From assembly GCA_022824025.1 (NCBI GenBank), contig JAJEBF010000004.1, positions 62,001-126,000 of the forward strand: a DNA stretch of 64,000 nt, given 5' to 3'. Positions 26,946 through 35,559 of the stretch are shown here, one piece after another. The stretch is from Caldilineaceae bacterium. GTDB taxonomy: Bacteria; Chloroflexota; Anaerolineae; Caldilineales; Caldilineaceae. How positions within the stretch are numbered: the first letter of the stretch is position 1; every line of letters begins with the position of its first letter. The translations under genes were made by a program, and so were the position numbers. A model generated the notes under the pieces. That model made no database searches. It saw only the letters and a program-made list of their open reading frames with translations, and had not been told where the DNA came from.

Positions 26946-29900
26946 TTAAGGCACTGCGGCTACCGCGCCAGTCTCTTGCTGAGACGGCAGTGAACTGTAG
27001 GCGCCTTCTACTGCCGGGTCGATCTGGACTTCCGCGATGTGCCGCCCCCTGTTATGCGTCCCACACCAGGCAGAGATCAGACTTCTGTCCGGCAGCGTGA
27101 GGAAGCTCAGGCTCTTCGAGTTTGATGCGGTCGCCAGGACTGCGTTTTCCAACGAGAAGTATGTGGTTGAGTCAGCGTTGGACCGGTAATAGATCTGATA
27201 ATGATCCGTACAGATTTCCGCATCAGTCCAGCTGACTTCGAGATTGATATTGCCATTGGCCGGCAGCGAAAGCGCCACCGTAATTGAGTTCACGACAACC
27301 TGCTGGGTAGAGGCGGACGCCACCGTGGAAGCAGATTCGAGAATCGTGGTCTCATGCAGCGCGGGGTCATATTCCGCGGCAGCGACGCTTGAGGAGATCT
27401 GCGTGACGCCGGTAAGCATCCCGGCAAGATGTGTAAGATTGCGGTAGACCCATGTCTGACCGGTTACGCCATGCAGCTTCACCTGGAACCAGTCGGTCTG
27501 CGCGTTGACTCCGATTATCTGCGCCCAGGTTCCCTCTGAAATTGTCGTCACGAGAGGATAGCCGAGGCCCGGGCCCGTTCGCACATTGAGTGTCGGCGTG
27601 CCTACGATGGCGACGGGCAGCATGGCCAATTCCGCGGCGGTGATACGCTTTACATCTTGGAGATTTCCAACCAGGACAGTGAGGTCTTCGCGAATCCAAC
27701 CCAGCTGGCTCATCCCGTCGATCTCGACCAGATACCAGTTCCCGTCCGGACTTAGTCCTATGATCTCAGCCCTGGTCCCTTGCCTGCCAGTCTTCAAAAC
27801 AGGGTAAGTCAGGCCCGGGCCGACTCGGATATTGACAAGGGAAGGATAGGAAACAGCAACGGGCCGCTCGACATTTGTGACGACGTCAGGCTGACCGCCC
27901 TGCCCAGGATCGACCCGACTGACGCCGGCAAGCGAGCCGACGACGGTCGTCAGGCCCCGATAGATCCAGGCCGGTTCGTCCAGATTAGCCAGCCTGACCA
28001 GGAACCACTCGTCCAGGGGGCCAATGCCAATGATGTCAGCTCTTGTCCCTTGTACGACGGTGGTGACGATGTCGTAACTGAGACCGGGGCCGTTGCGTAC
28101 GTTCATGATGGCAGGCGTTGTAATCGCAACAGGATAGGCTCCGCACGTGTCAGTTCCGCCCACTTCTGTATAGGTGTACCCACTCAGCTCCGCTAACGTG
28201 TACTGCTTGACGCCGCCAAGGAAGCCGTTCACAGTGGTCAGACTCGCGTAAACCCATGCGGGCCTGTCTAGAGCGTCCAGGGTGACCATGTACCACTGGG
28301 AGTTCGGACCGATTCCGATGATTGTGGCCTCCGTCCCTTTGGTGACAGTGGTCAGAATCTCGTAGTCGAGTCCCGGCCCGGCGCGGACATTCATAATGGC
28401 TGGCGTCGTCGTCGCGACAGGGCCGTCGGAAAGCTTCGGAATGAGATCGATTTCCCATTGCTGCAGGAGTCGAACGCTGGCCAGCGAACCTTCGACCCTG
28501 GCAAGGTCCTGACAGATCCACGCCAGATCGTTTAGTTCATCGATCCTGACCTGGAACCAGTTGTCAGCCGGGTCTCTCCCGTAGATTCCCGCTCGCGTCC
28601 CGGCTGCGACAGAGGAGAGCGCTTCATAGTCTACCCCCGGACCTTTACGTACGTTCAGCCAGTCAGGGATGGTGATCGCTACGGGAATCGGCCCCGGCGA
28701 CCACGACTGTTGATTCGAAGGTGGAGAATAGGTTGTCGACGACGTGGATCTCTTCTGGTTGCCTGAGCTCCCTGAATTCTTCTTGCTGCCCTGGTTGCTG
28801 CCGCCCTGGTTGCTGCCGCCAGGCGTCCCCCCCGGACTCTTGCCGACCTGATCGCCTCCACCGCCAGGCTGGCCGGGTGGGCCGACTTGCGCCGAAATGA
28901 CTGTGATGGTGAACGTATCACTCGCAGAGACTTGCGTGCCGTCTGTGACAGAGTAAGTAAGGGTTTTCGTCTCAGCGGTCGTAGGAGTACCTGTAATCGT
29001 ACGCGACGCGAGTACGAAGGTCAGACCGGACGGAAGGGTTGTGACCCCATATGCGTATGGCGCCGACCCGCCGCTGGCCGCGGGGAGTTGTTGGGTGAAT
29101 CGTGTCCCCACTGTGGCAGTGAACTCTTTGGTTTGGCCCAGTGACAGTCGCAACGGGTCCGGCGTGCCGCCTCCTCCTATTCCGCCTGGCGGGTTATTCG
29201 GGTCAGCTGCGACAGTGATGGTAAATGTGTCGCTGGCGGACGTTCGTGTTCCGTCTGTAACGGAGTATGTGACGACCTTGATTTCTGCAGTCGTCGGTGT
29301 GCCGGCAATGGTCCGGGCCGCGTGCTCAAATCTAAGGCCGGCGGGGAGGACGGTAACGCCGTACGCGTAGGGTGACGATCCGCCAGTGGCCGCGGGCAAC
29401 TGCTGCGTGTACTGCACACCGACCGTGGCGTTGAACTCTTTCGTGCCAGCCAGTGCCAGCTGCAGCGTGCCGGGCGGAACAGCGCCATCGTCGTCACCCT
29501 CTCCCGGTTGCGTGGTCTGCGCCTCGTTCACAGTGATGGTGAAGGTGTCACGGACCGAGTTCCGGTTTCCGTCGGACACGGTATAGGTCACCACCTTGGT
29601 TTCCGCCACGGTTGGCGTCCCCGTGATGGTGCGCGTCGAGTGAACGAAGGTCAGACCGGCGGGAAGGGTCGTGACGCCATAAGCGTATGGCAGGGATCCT
29701 CCGCTGGCAGCAGGCAGCTGCTGGGTGAACAGTTGCCCAACCGTCGTCGAGAACCCTGTGGTGTCCCCCAGTGTGAGCGGCGCCGGATTTACGGTGATTG
29801 TAAAGTCGTCGCTTGCACTGCTGCTGTCCGCGTCCGTCACCGTATAGGTAACATTGGTCGAGCCAGCTTCTGTGGGAATGCCAGAAATCGTGTGGGAAGA

Positions 29901-32900
29901 TTGCGTGAACGAAAGGCCGGCCGGCAGCGCCGTAATACTGTATTGATAGGGGGACGTGCCTCCGTTCGCGCCCGGGAGTTGCTGCGTGAACTGCTCGCCG
30001 ACTCTGGCCGTGAGTACGGTGGTATCGCCCAGGGTGAGCGCCGGCGGCGTGTGTACTATCCCGCCAATGTTACCCAAGTCGCCATTGCCGCCATTGTTCC
30101 CATTGTTCCCATTGTTCCCGTTGTTCCCGTTGTTAACAACCTGACTTTGGTCCAGATCAGCTACCGTAATCTGGAACGAGACACTGTCCTGATCATCGTC
30201 TGTGTCCACGACCTTGTAGGTAACGTTGCCCACCTCCACCTGTGTCGGGGTCCCTGTGATCACACGCGTCGATGCAATGAAATCGAGCCCGCCCGGCAAA
30301 CCTGTCACACTGTACGTGAGGGGCGGCCTGCCGCCTGTTGCCTCGGGAAGCTCGAGTGTGAACAGTTCCCCCTTCTTTCCTGACGTATTGGAGATTTCCG
30401 TCAGATCGGGCAGCGCATAGACGTTGATCGCAAAATTCTTTGTCGCGATGTCGCTGTCCTCGTCATAGACTGTGTATGTGACCTGTGTGACGCCGGCCGC
30501 ATCTGGCCTGCCGGACAACTGGCGCGTTTTCGCATTGAAAACCAACCCCGATGGCAGAGCCGAGATCGAATAGGTATAGGGTGGGTCGCCGTTTGCGCCG
30601 GCTGGCAACTCCGCCAACAAGGAGTCGCCGACCTTCAGGTGAAAATCAACAATAGACGGATCAGAGGGCTGTTTGTCCGCATTGACTGTAAGCGTAAAGA
30701 CCTGCGAGACCTCGTCTTCATCGCGATCGGTTACCGTATAGGTGACCTGGTGTTCCGCCGCGGCGTCGGGGGTACCTTTCAGTTGCCGCGTCACGCGATC
30801 GAAGGCGAGCGTTGAAGGATGCCCTGAAAGGGTATACGTATACGGCGTGTTCCCGCCTGATGCGGCTGGGAGCGTAACGGCAAAGGGATTCCCAACCCGC
30901 AGCGTGTAATCCGGGATCTCGCTTGGGAACGTAGGCTCTGTATCGCCCTCGCTGACTGTGATCTTAAATTCCTCACTGGCCGAGTCTCCGTCCGCGTCCT
31001 CGACACTGAAGGTGACGTCGACCTCTTCAATAACCGTGGGCGTTCCTGCAATCGTGAGCGAGGCTTCCACGAAGGAAAGGCCGGTGGGCAGGGTTGAGAC
31101 TTCATAGTCGAACGGCCCCCTCCCGCCTGACACTGCGGTTAGGCGAAGCTCGAACATTTCATCCTTAGTCGCCATGAGGTTTGAAACGTCGCTCAGCGAC
31201 GGCATCGCGAACACCTGGATCGTAAAGGTCTGTCGGGCAACATCGTCGTCTTCGTCGGTCGCCGTGTACGTAACCGCGTAACTGTCCGCCGTTGTCGGTG
31301 TACCTGCGATCGTTCGAGTCGATTCGACGAAGGAAAGACCGGGAGGCAGCCCCGTGGCTTCGTAGTCCAGGTCGCCGTCGCCGCCGCTGGCTGCCGGCAG
31401 TAGGAGCGTAAACTGCCTTGTCAGCTTGGCGTTGTCGTTGGGGATGGTCGCCAGTGTCGGCTTCAGGTCGGCGGCGACTGCTATGGTAAAGGACTGACTC
31501 GCCTCGTCACCGTCTTCGTCGCGCACCGTGTAGGTTACGTCTGGAGATTCCACGGTCGTGGGCCTACCGGCTATCGTTCGCGTCGCCTCAGTAAAGGTGA
31601 GGCCGTCCGGCAGCCCGGTGACAGAGTATTCCAACGGCGCGTCGCCCCCTGTCGCCGCAGGCAGCACCTTACTGAACGGCGACCCAACCCGGGCCGGATA
31701 GCGCTGTATCGTGGACAGTGTCGGCATCAGGTCGGCTGCGACTGCTATCGTAAAGGACTGACTCGCCTCGTCACCGTCTTCGTCGCGTACTGTGTAGGTT
31801 ACGTCTGGAGATTCCACGGTCGTGGGCCTACCGGCTATCGTTCGCGTCGCCTCCGTAAAGGTGAGGCCGGCGGGCAGTCCTGTTACGGAGTATTCCAGCG
31901 GCGTATCGCCCCCTGTCGCCGCCGGCAGTACCTCACTGAACGGCGACCCGACCCTGGCCGTATAGCCTGATATCGTGGACAGCGTCGGCTTCAGGTCGGC
32001 TGCGACAGCTATCGTGAAGGACTTACTCGCCTCGTCACCGTCGTCGTCGCGCACTGTGTATGTTACGTCTGGAGATTCCACGGTTGTTGGCGTCCCCGCG
32101 ATCGTACGCGTCGCTTCAGTAAAAGTGAGGCCGTCCGGTAGTCCTGTAGCTGAGTATTCCAACGGCGTATCCCCACCTGTCGCCGCCGGCAGAACCTCAC
32201 TGAACGGCGACCCAACCCTGGCCGTATAGCCTGAAATCGTGGACAGTGTCGGCATCAGGTCGGCTGCGACTGTGATTGTAAATGTCGTGCTCGATTCGTC
32301 GCCGTCGCTGTCTTCTACCCTATAGGTCACCGTAGGTGCTTCCTCGGTCGTGGGCGTACCCGTGATCGTGCGCGTCGCTTCGACAAACTCGAGGCCCTCC
32401 GGCAGTCCGGTGACGGAGTATCCCAACGGCGTGTCGCCACCTGTCGCCGCCGGCAGTACCTCACTGAACGGCGACCCAACTCTGGCCGGATAGCCTGAAA
32501 TCGTGGACAGGGTAGGCTCAAGGTCGGCTGCGACTGTGATTGTGAATGTCGTGCTCGCTTGATCGCCGTCGCTGTCTTCGACCGTATAGGTCACCGTGGG
32601 GGCTTCCTCGATCGTGGGCGTACCAGTGATTGTACGCGTCGCCGCGATGAACATGAGGCCTTCCGGCAGTCCCGTTACCGAATAGGTCAGATTCCCGTCT
32701 CCTCCTGTTCCAACAGGCAGCTGCCGGGTGAATAGCGAATTCTGCTTCGCCGTATCATTGGGGATGCTTGGCGCGGTTGGTGTCAGATCCGGATCAACCG
32801 TGATGTTGAAATCAACGTGGTCCGAATCGCCGTCGCTGTCGGTGACCGTGTATCGAACAGGGGTTATTCCTGTGCCTGTCGGCGTGCCCTCAATCGTCCG

Positions 32901-34268
32901 GGTTGATGTAATGAAGCTCAGACCGGCGGGCAGGGGTGTTGCTTCGTACGTTAGCGTTCCGTCCCCTCCGCTCCCTTCAGGCAGTTGCTGGCTGAATGGT
33001 GCGTTCTGCTTTGCCGTATAGCTTGAAATGGTTGGCGCAGTAGGCATCAGGTCAGGATACCCAATAACGAAATCGATCGAGCCGGAAACAATTTCACTGC
33101 CTGATGAGTCCTGAATCTGGCTCGCGATTCTGTACTCTCCGGCTGGACAGTCGGAGGGAATCGTAATTTCTATCACAAGGGGATTGCTGTTAAAAGCGGA
33201 TTGAACGTCCTGCCCCCATCCCACAAGGCCACCGCCGCAGGCATTACGACCTACGGGCTGATTTGTGGTTCGGTCCGTCATCGTTTCGAGATGCCTAATC
33301 GACTTGCCGTGTTGTATGTCGTAGAAACTGAAGATGACGTCGAACTCGGTGCCGGGAGCGACTGGAGACGATTCGGACATGGTGACACCTACTGAGGGTG
33401 TGGCATTGGGGTCCGTTTCGATTTCGAAATCGACGTCTTTCGAGCCTCGCTCCCGGTCGTCGGAGTCCTTTATTTTGACCTTTAGGGTATATTCATTTCT
33501 GGGGCAGTTGTCGGTAACGGTAACAGTCTTCTGCACCGGGTTTCCTGAGGCATTGTTAAGCGCGAAAGTCTTGTTTCTCTCCAGCCCTGTTCCTTCGCAT
33601 ATTTCTGCGTAGTTAGCGGGGTTCCTGGCCATCAGATAGGCGCTGTAAGTGTAGTTGGCGCCTTGGACAAGGTCATTGAACTTGATCGTAGGACTGAAAG
33701 ACGTACCGCGGTAGTAGGGCCCCGTCGGCATGTCGACAGTCACAGACGGACCTAAATCAACTCTGATGTCCCGTGTATCGGAAACAATTTCAGTGTTGGT
33801 GGCATTGTCCTTTACGCTCACCCGCAACCTGTAGTTGCCGACGGGGCAAGTTGTGCTAAGGATCACATCGATGGGCCCATGGTTCCATTGGGTTCTCCAC
33901 CATGTGGTGATGTATAGGTCTCCTCCGACCAATTTATTCAGGCAACTGTCTGCATCGGTCCAGGAGCCGTCAGAGCTGCGGTCAAAATAGTAACGGAATG
34001 AGATATTGCCGAATGCTCTATCGTCATTAGGATCTTGGGGCATGTTGTGAAATGCGGCATGGACCCATGTCGCCTGACCCTGAATCAACCAGCTGTCACC
34101 CACAGAAATGGCCACACTCGGATCGCTTTGCGCCAGGGCCGCGCGGGGCTGCGGCGCCACGACGGCGGCAAGCAGAGCAAGCAGCACGACACAGAACCCG
34201 ATCAGTGACCCGATCAGAAACTCTTTCCGTCTCTGGAGCCCCTCTGTTCCTCGCCTAAAACGGTCCAA
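26946..34268 (-). CDS. Giant secreted or surface-anchored protein with 15 Ig-like and 5 SH3b repeats
   Basis: This 2440-residue protein starts with a positively charged N-terminus and one hydrophobic helix (about residues 17-46, ending ALAQ), a signal peptide or anchor. Residues 48-404 hold three related domains, each with a Cys pair ending in a CPxxxYxL/I motif. From about 405 to 1794 are 15 putative-Ig (He_PIG-like) repeats of about 88 residues with FTxxLPAATGG, LPxGLxF and TRTIxGTPT signatures, split by an Asn-Gly linker after repeat 11. A Gly/Ser/Gln/Asn-rich linker leads to five SH3b domains (about 1863-2293) with NVRxGPGLxY motifs, then a Cys-containing Fn3-like tail. SH3b domains bind peptidoglycan or glycans; an adhesin or cell-wall matrix role is inferred. 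It begins with TTG. No sorting motif is seen. Confidence 0.85.
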   Translation of the reverse strand: MDRFRRGTEGLQRRKEFLIGSLIGFCVVLLALLAAVVAPQPRAALAQSDPSVAISVGDSWLIQGQATWVHAAFHNMPQDPNDDRAFGNISFRYYFDRSSDGSWTDADSCLNKLVGGDLYITTWWRTQWNHGPIDVILSTTCPVGNYRLRVSVKDNATNTEIVSDTRDIRVDLGPSVTVDMPTGPYYRGTSFSPTIKFNDLVQGANYTYSAYLMARNPANYAEICEGTGLERNKTFALNNASGNPVQKTVTVTDNCPRNEYTLKVKIKDSDDRERGSKDVDFEIETDPNATPSVGVTMSESSPVAPGTEFDVIFSFYDIQHGKSIRHLETMTDRTTNQPVGRNACGGGLVGWGQDVQSAFNSNPLVIEITIPSDCPAGEYRIASQIQDSSGSEIVSGSIDFVIGYPDLMPTAPTISSYTAKQNAPFSQQLPEGSGGDGTLTYEATPLPAGLSFITSTRTIEGTPTGTGITPVRYTVTDSDGDSDHVDFNITVDPDLTPTAPSIPNDTAKQNSLFTRQLPVGTGGDGNLTYSVTGLPEGLMFIAATRTITGTPTIEEAPTVTYTVEDSDGDQASTTFTITVAADLEPTLSTISGYPARVGSPFSEVLPAATGGDTPLGYSVTGLPEGLEFVEATRTITGTPTTEEAPTVTYRVEDSDGDESSTTFTITVAADLMPTLSTISGYTARVGSPFSEVLPAATGGDTPLEYSATGLPDGLTFTEATRTIAGTPTTVESPDVTYTVRDDDGDEASKSFTIAVAADLKPTLSTISGYTARVGSPFSEVLPAATGGDTPLEYSVTGLPAGLTFTEATRTIAGRPTTVESPDVTYTVRDEDGDEASQSFTIAVAADLMPTLSTIQRYPARVGSPFSKVLPAATGGDAPLEYSVTGLPDGLTFTEATRTIAGRPTTVESPDVTYTVRDEDGDEASQSFTIAVAADLKPTLATIPNDNAKLTRQFTLLLPAASGGDGDLDYEATGLPPGLSFVESTRTIAGTPTTADSYAVTYTATDEDDDVARQTFTIQVFAMPSLSDVSNLMATKDEMFELRLTAVSGGRGPFDYEVSTLPTGLSFVEASLTIAGTPTVIEEVDVTFSVEDADGDSASEEFKITVSEGDTEPTFPSEIPDYTLRVGNPFAVTLPAASGGNTPYTYTLSGHPSTLAFDRVTRQLKGTPDAAAEHQVTYTVTDRDEDEVSQVFTLTVNADKQPSDPSIVDFHLKVGDSLLAELPAGANGDPPYTYSISALPSGLVFNAKTRQLSGRPDAAGVTQVTYTVYDEDSDIATKNFAINVYALPDLTEISNTSGKKGELFTLELPEATGGRPPLTYSVTGLPGGLDFIASTRVITGTPTQVEVGNVTYKVVDTDDDQDSVSFQITVADLDQSQVVNNGNNGNNGNNGNNGGNGDLGNIGGIVHTPPALTLGDTTVLTARVGEQFTQQLPGANGGTSPYQYSITALPAGLSFTQSSHTISGIPTEAGSTNVTYTVTDADSSSASDDFTITVNPAPLTLGDTTGFSTTVGQLFTQQLPAASGGSLPYAYGVTTLPAGLTFVHSTRTITGTPTVAETKVVTYTVSDGNRNSVRDTFTITVNEAQTTQPGEGDDDGAVPPGTLQLALAGTKEFNATVGVQYTQQLPAATGGSSPYAYGVTVLPAGLRFEHAARTIAGTPTTAEIKVVTYSVTDGTRTSASDTFTITVAADPNNPPGGIGGGGTPDPLRLSLGQTKEFTATVGTRFTQQLPAASGGSAPYAYGVTTLPSGLTFVLASRTITGTPTTAETKTLTYSVTDGTQVSASDTFTITVISAQVGPPGQPGGGGDQVGKSPGGTPGGSNQGGSNQGSKKNSGSSGNQKRSTSSTTYSPPSNQQSWSPGPIPVAITIPDWLNVRKGPGVDYEALSSVAAGTRAGIYGRDPADNWFQVRIDELNDLAWICQDLARVEGSLASVRLLQQWEIDLIPKLSDGPVATTTPAIMNVRAGPGLDYEILTTVTKGTEATIIGIGPNSQWYMVTLDALDRPAWVYASLTTVNGFLGGVKQYTLAELSGYTYTEVGGTDTCGAYPVAITTPAIMNVRNGPGLSYDIVTTVVQGTRADIIGIGPLDEWFLVRLANLDEPAWIYRGLTTVVGSLAGVSRVDPGQGGQPDVVTNVERPVAVSYPSLVNIRVGPGLTYPVLKTGRQGTRAEIIGLSPDGNWYLVEIDGMSQLGWIREDLTVLVGNLQDVKRITAAELAMLPVAIVGTPTLNVRTGPGLGYPLVTTISEGTWAQIIGVNAQTDWFQVKLHGVTGQTWVYRNLTHLAGMLTGVTQISSSVAAAEYDPALHETTILESASTVASASTQQVVVNSITVALSLPANGNINLEVSWTDAEICTDHYQIYYRSNADSTTYFSLENAVLATASNSKSLSFLTLPDRSLISAWCGTHNRGRHIAEVQIDPAVEGAYSSLPSQQETGAVAAVP
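31466..32521 (-). repeat. Four tandem 264-bp coding repeats
   Basis: Within the giant gene the sequence GGTCGGC(T/G)GCGAC recurs at 31466, 31730, 31994, 32258 and 32522, exactly 264 bases apart. Each unit encodes one 88-residue Ig-like domain (repeats 3-6 of the protein), with long near-identical stretches between neighbouring units. The flanking repeats keep the period at protein level but have diverged more, so these four probably arose by recent duplication or are homogenised by conversion. Confidence 0.9.
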
Positions 34269-34323
34269 TTTTCACATTGTCCTGACTTGCAGATTGAATC
34301 TTGTCGCACGTGTCTCAGCAAAA

Positions 34324-34352
34324 ATTCTAGTTATCCCCAATAGCAGTGTCAA
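34324..34352 (-). promoter_or_regulatory. Consensus promoter of the giant surface-protein gene
   Basis: Reading the minus strand, TTGACA (34352-34347) and TAGAAT (34329-34324) are separated by exactly 17 bases. The predicted start is near 34317, giving a 5' untranslated region of about 50 bases before the TTG start codon. The -35 is perfect and the -10 has 5 of 6 matches. Confidence 0.75.
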
Positions 34353-35277
34353 GCAATATGGCCATCGGGCCAGGCGCTGCAAAACGCCTTCCATGCTAAG
34401 GCAGTACCCTCCCCTGAAGTGGCTCACGACCAGAGTAATTTGGCCCCGATTTCCATTCTGCAAGACCCTCGCCAAGGCGCCTTTCTGATGAGATTTTGTC
34501 GCTGGCGAGAAATAGGCGGAACCCCTACGTAGCCCTGGCGTAGAGACGTTGTCTATCTTGCATTGTCGACCCGTTCAACATCGCCTTATCTCGATGACCG
34601 AAACGGGGACAGTTTCGCCTCGCCCTTTGGCGACCTGCTCGGACTGCTCATGCCTGCGCGGCGCATCTTCCGGTACTCATGGTATTTCTGATGGTCGGAT
34701 GCCGACATTTGCCTTCATCGACCGCCCTGCTCTTACCTCGTTACCCCCCTCTGAGCCAGCAGGAAGACTGCGCACACCGTTATCACCACGGGACGAAGTC
34801 TGTTGCACGTCACCTGGGATGTCTTGCTGCCTGGCACTTTTCTTCGCGCTATTATGATCAAGCATAGAGGAACAACGCGGCCTTTGTCCCGTCCCAGTGA
34901 CCCGGTTCCGGTAAGAAAGTCCCCGAGGCTTCAGATTTCCGTGCCAGCTGCATCCGTTCTGCCCAGCATGGTTCCAAAGGCAACAGAATTGAAGAGCAAC
35001 GCATTGACTGGGAACCAGGCTACCCTCTGAGGCGCATCGTTTCAGAAGACGCCACAGCGGGGAGCGCGTTTCAGGCTACTTTTGGCTCGTTACACTGATT
35101 CCTGCAGCCTTTTCTCCTGACAGCACATCATCTTGGCTGCTCGCGACCGCCTACATGGGCGGCGGAGATATTCCGAATGGCCGCGAAGTCACCCGAATGG
35201 GCGCGAAGAACTGAGTTCTGTGATTCACGAAGTGTTAGAGGTGTGAAAGCTGAAAACGCTCCTCTGCACTATCAGAT
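34353..35277. other. Long non-coding stretch between the giant gene and the lysine operon
   Basis: About 925 bases with no convincing gene on either strand; short open frames lack start signals and family resemblance. A degenerate direct repeat (CCGAATGGCCGCGAAG at 35173-35188 and CCGAATGGGCGCGAAG at 35193-35208) sits about 70 bases upstream of the lysine promoter. No tRNA, known riboswitch or insertion sequence was recognised. Confidence 0.5.
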
Positions 35278-35306
35278 TTGACAATGGCGCATCGCTTCAG
35301 TATTAT
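35278..35306 (+). promoter_or_regulatory. Consensus promoter of the lysine biosynthesis operon
   Basis: A perfect -35 TTGACA (35278-35283), a 17-base spacer and -10 TATTAT (35301-35306). The predicted start near 35313 gives a leader of about 250 bases before homocitrate synthase, long enough for the attenuator described next. Confidence 0.8.
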
Positions 35307-35386
35307 TGTGACCTGTTGTACGCAAGCGGGATTAACCAGATTGCAACAAGGCGAGGCCAAGTTTGTTTCATAAGTAGAGTCAACCG

Positions 35387-35452
35387 ATGAGAACTCTAGA
35401 AGAATCGTCCCCGTTGCACTGCATAAAGAGCAAGAAGCCGAATCCAGACTGA
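35387..35452 (+). CDS. Putative lysine-operon leader peptide
   Basis: A 21-codon ORF ending in TGA at 35450-35452. Three of its last eight residues are lysine (codons AAG at 35426, 35432 and 35435, within IKSKKPNPD). It lies between the promoter and an intrinsic terminator and overlaps RNA segments that can form alternative stems, as expected for a regulatory leader whose translation rate reports charged tRNA-Lys. The Shine-Dalgarno is weak (AGAG region), so translation is inferred from layout. Confidence 0.55.
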   Translation: MRTLEESSPLHCIKSKKPNPD

Positions 35453-35514
35453 CCTGTCTGATGTTTGCGCCTGCTCAGATGTTGCAACAGTTGCGACCGG
35501 CCATTCCAGACAGG
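35445..35514 (+). promoter_or_regulatory. Antiterminator elements of the lysine attenuator
   Basis: Segment 1 (CAGAC, 35445-35449, the end of the leader ORF) can pair with GTCTG (35456-35460). Segment 2 (CCTGTCTG, 35453-35460) is perfectly complementary over 8 bases to segment 3 (CAGACAGG, 35507-35514), which lies in the loop and 3' arm of the terminator hairpin. Pairings 1:2, 2:3 and terminator are mutually exclusive. A ribosome waiting at the Lys codons would cover segment 1 and free segment 2 for antitermination. Confidence 0.6.
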
Positions 35515-35529
35515 ATGGACCGGTTTTTT
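35497..35529 (+). terminator. Intrinsic terminator (attenuator) upstream of homocitrate synthase
   Basis: CCGG (35497-35500) with CCATTC (35501-35506) pairs with GGATGG (35513-35518), a bulged A, and CCGG (35520-35523): a 10-bp stem followed by TTTTTT (35524-35529). It stands 30 bases before the homocitrate synthase ATG, inside the transcript from the promoter at 35278, so it must be an attenuator rather than an operon end. Confidence 0.8.
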
Positions 35530-35559
35530 GTTGTCTAAAAGATCGTCCGGAGAGCCAGT

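Noticed and set aside
31466..32521. Possible CRISPR or mobile-element repeats
   Set aside because: The 264-bp units are in-frame protein domains of the giant gene with no spacers or transposase.
35313..35559. Lysine (L-box) riboswitch or T-box upstream of homocitrate synthase
   Set aside because: No L-box core or T-box consensus (AGGGTGGNACCGCG) was seen; a leader ORF with alternative stems explains the terminator.
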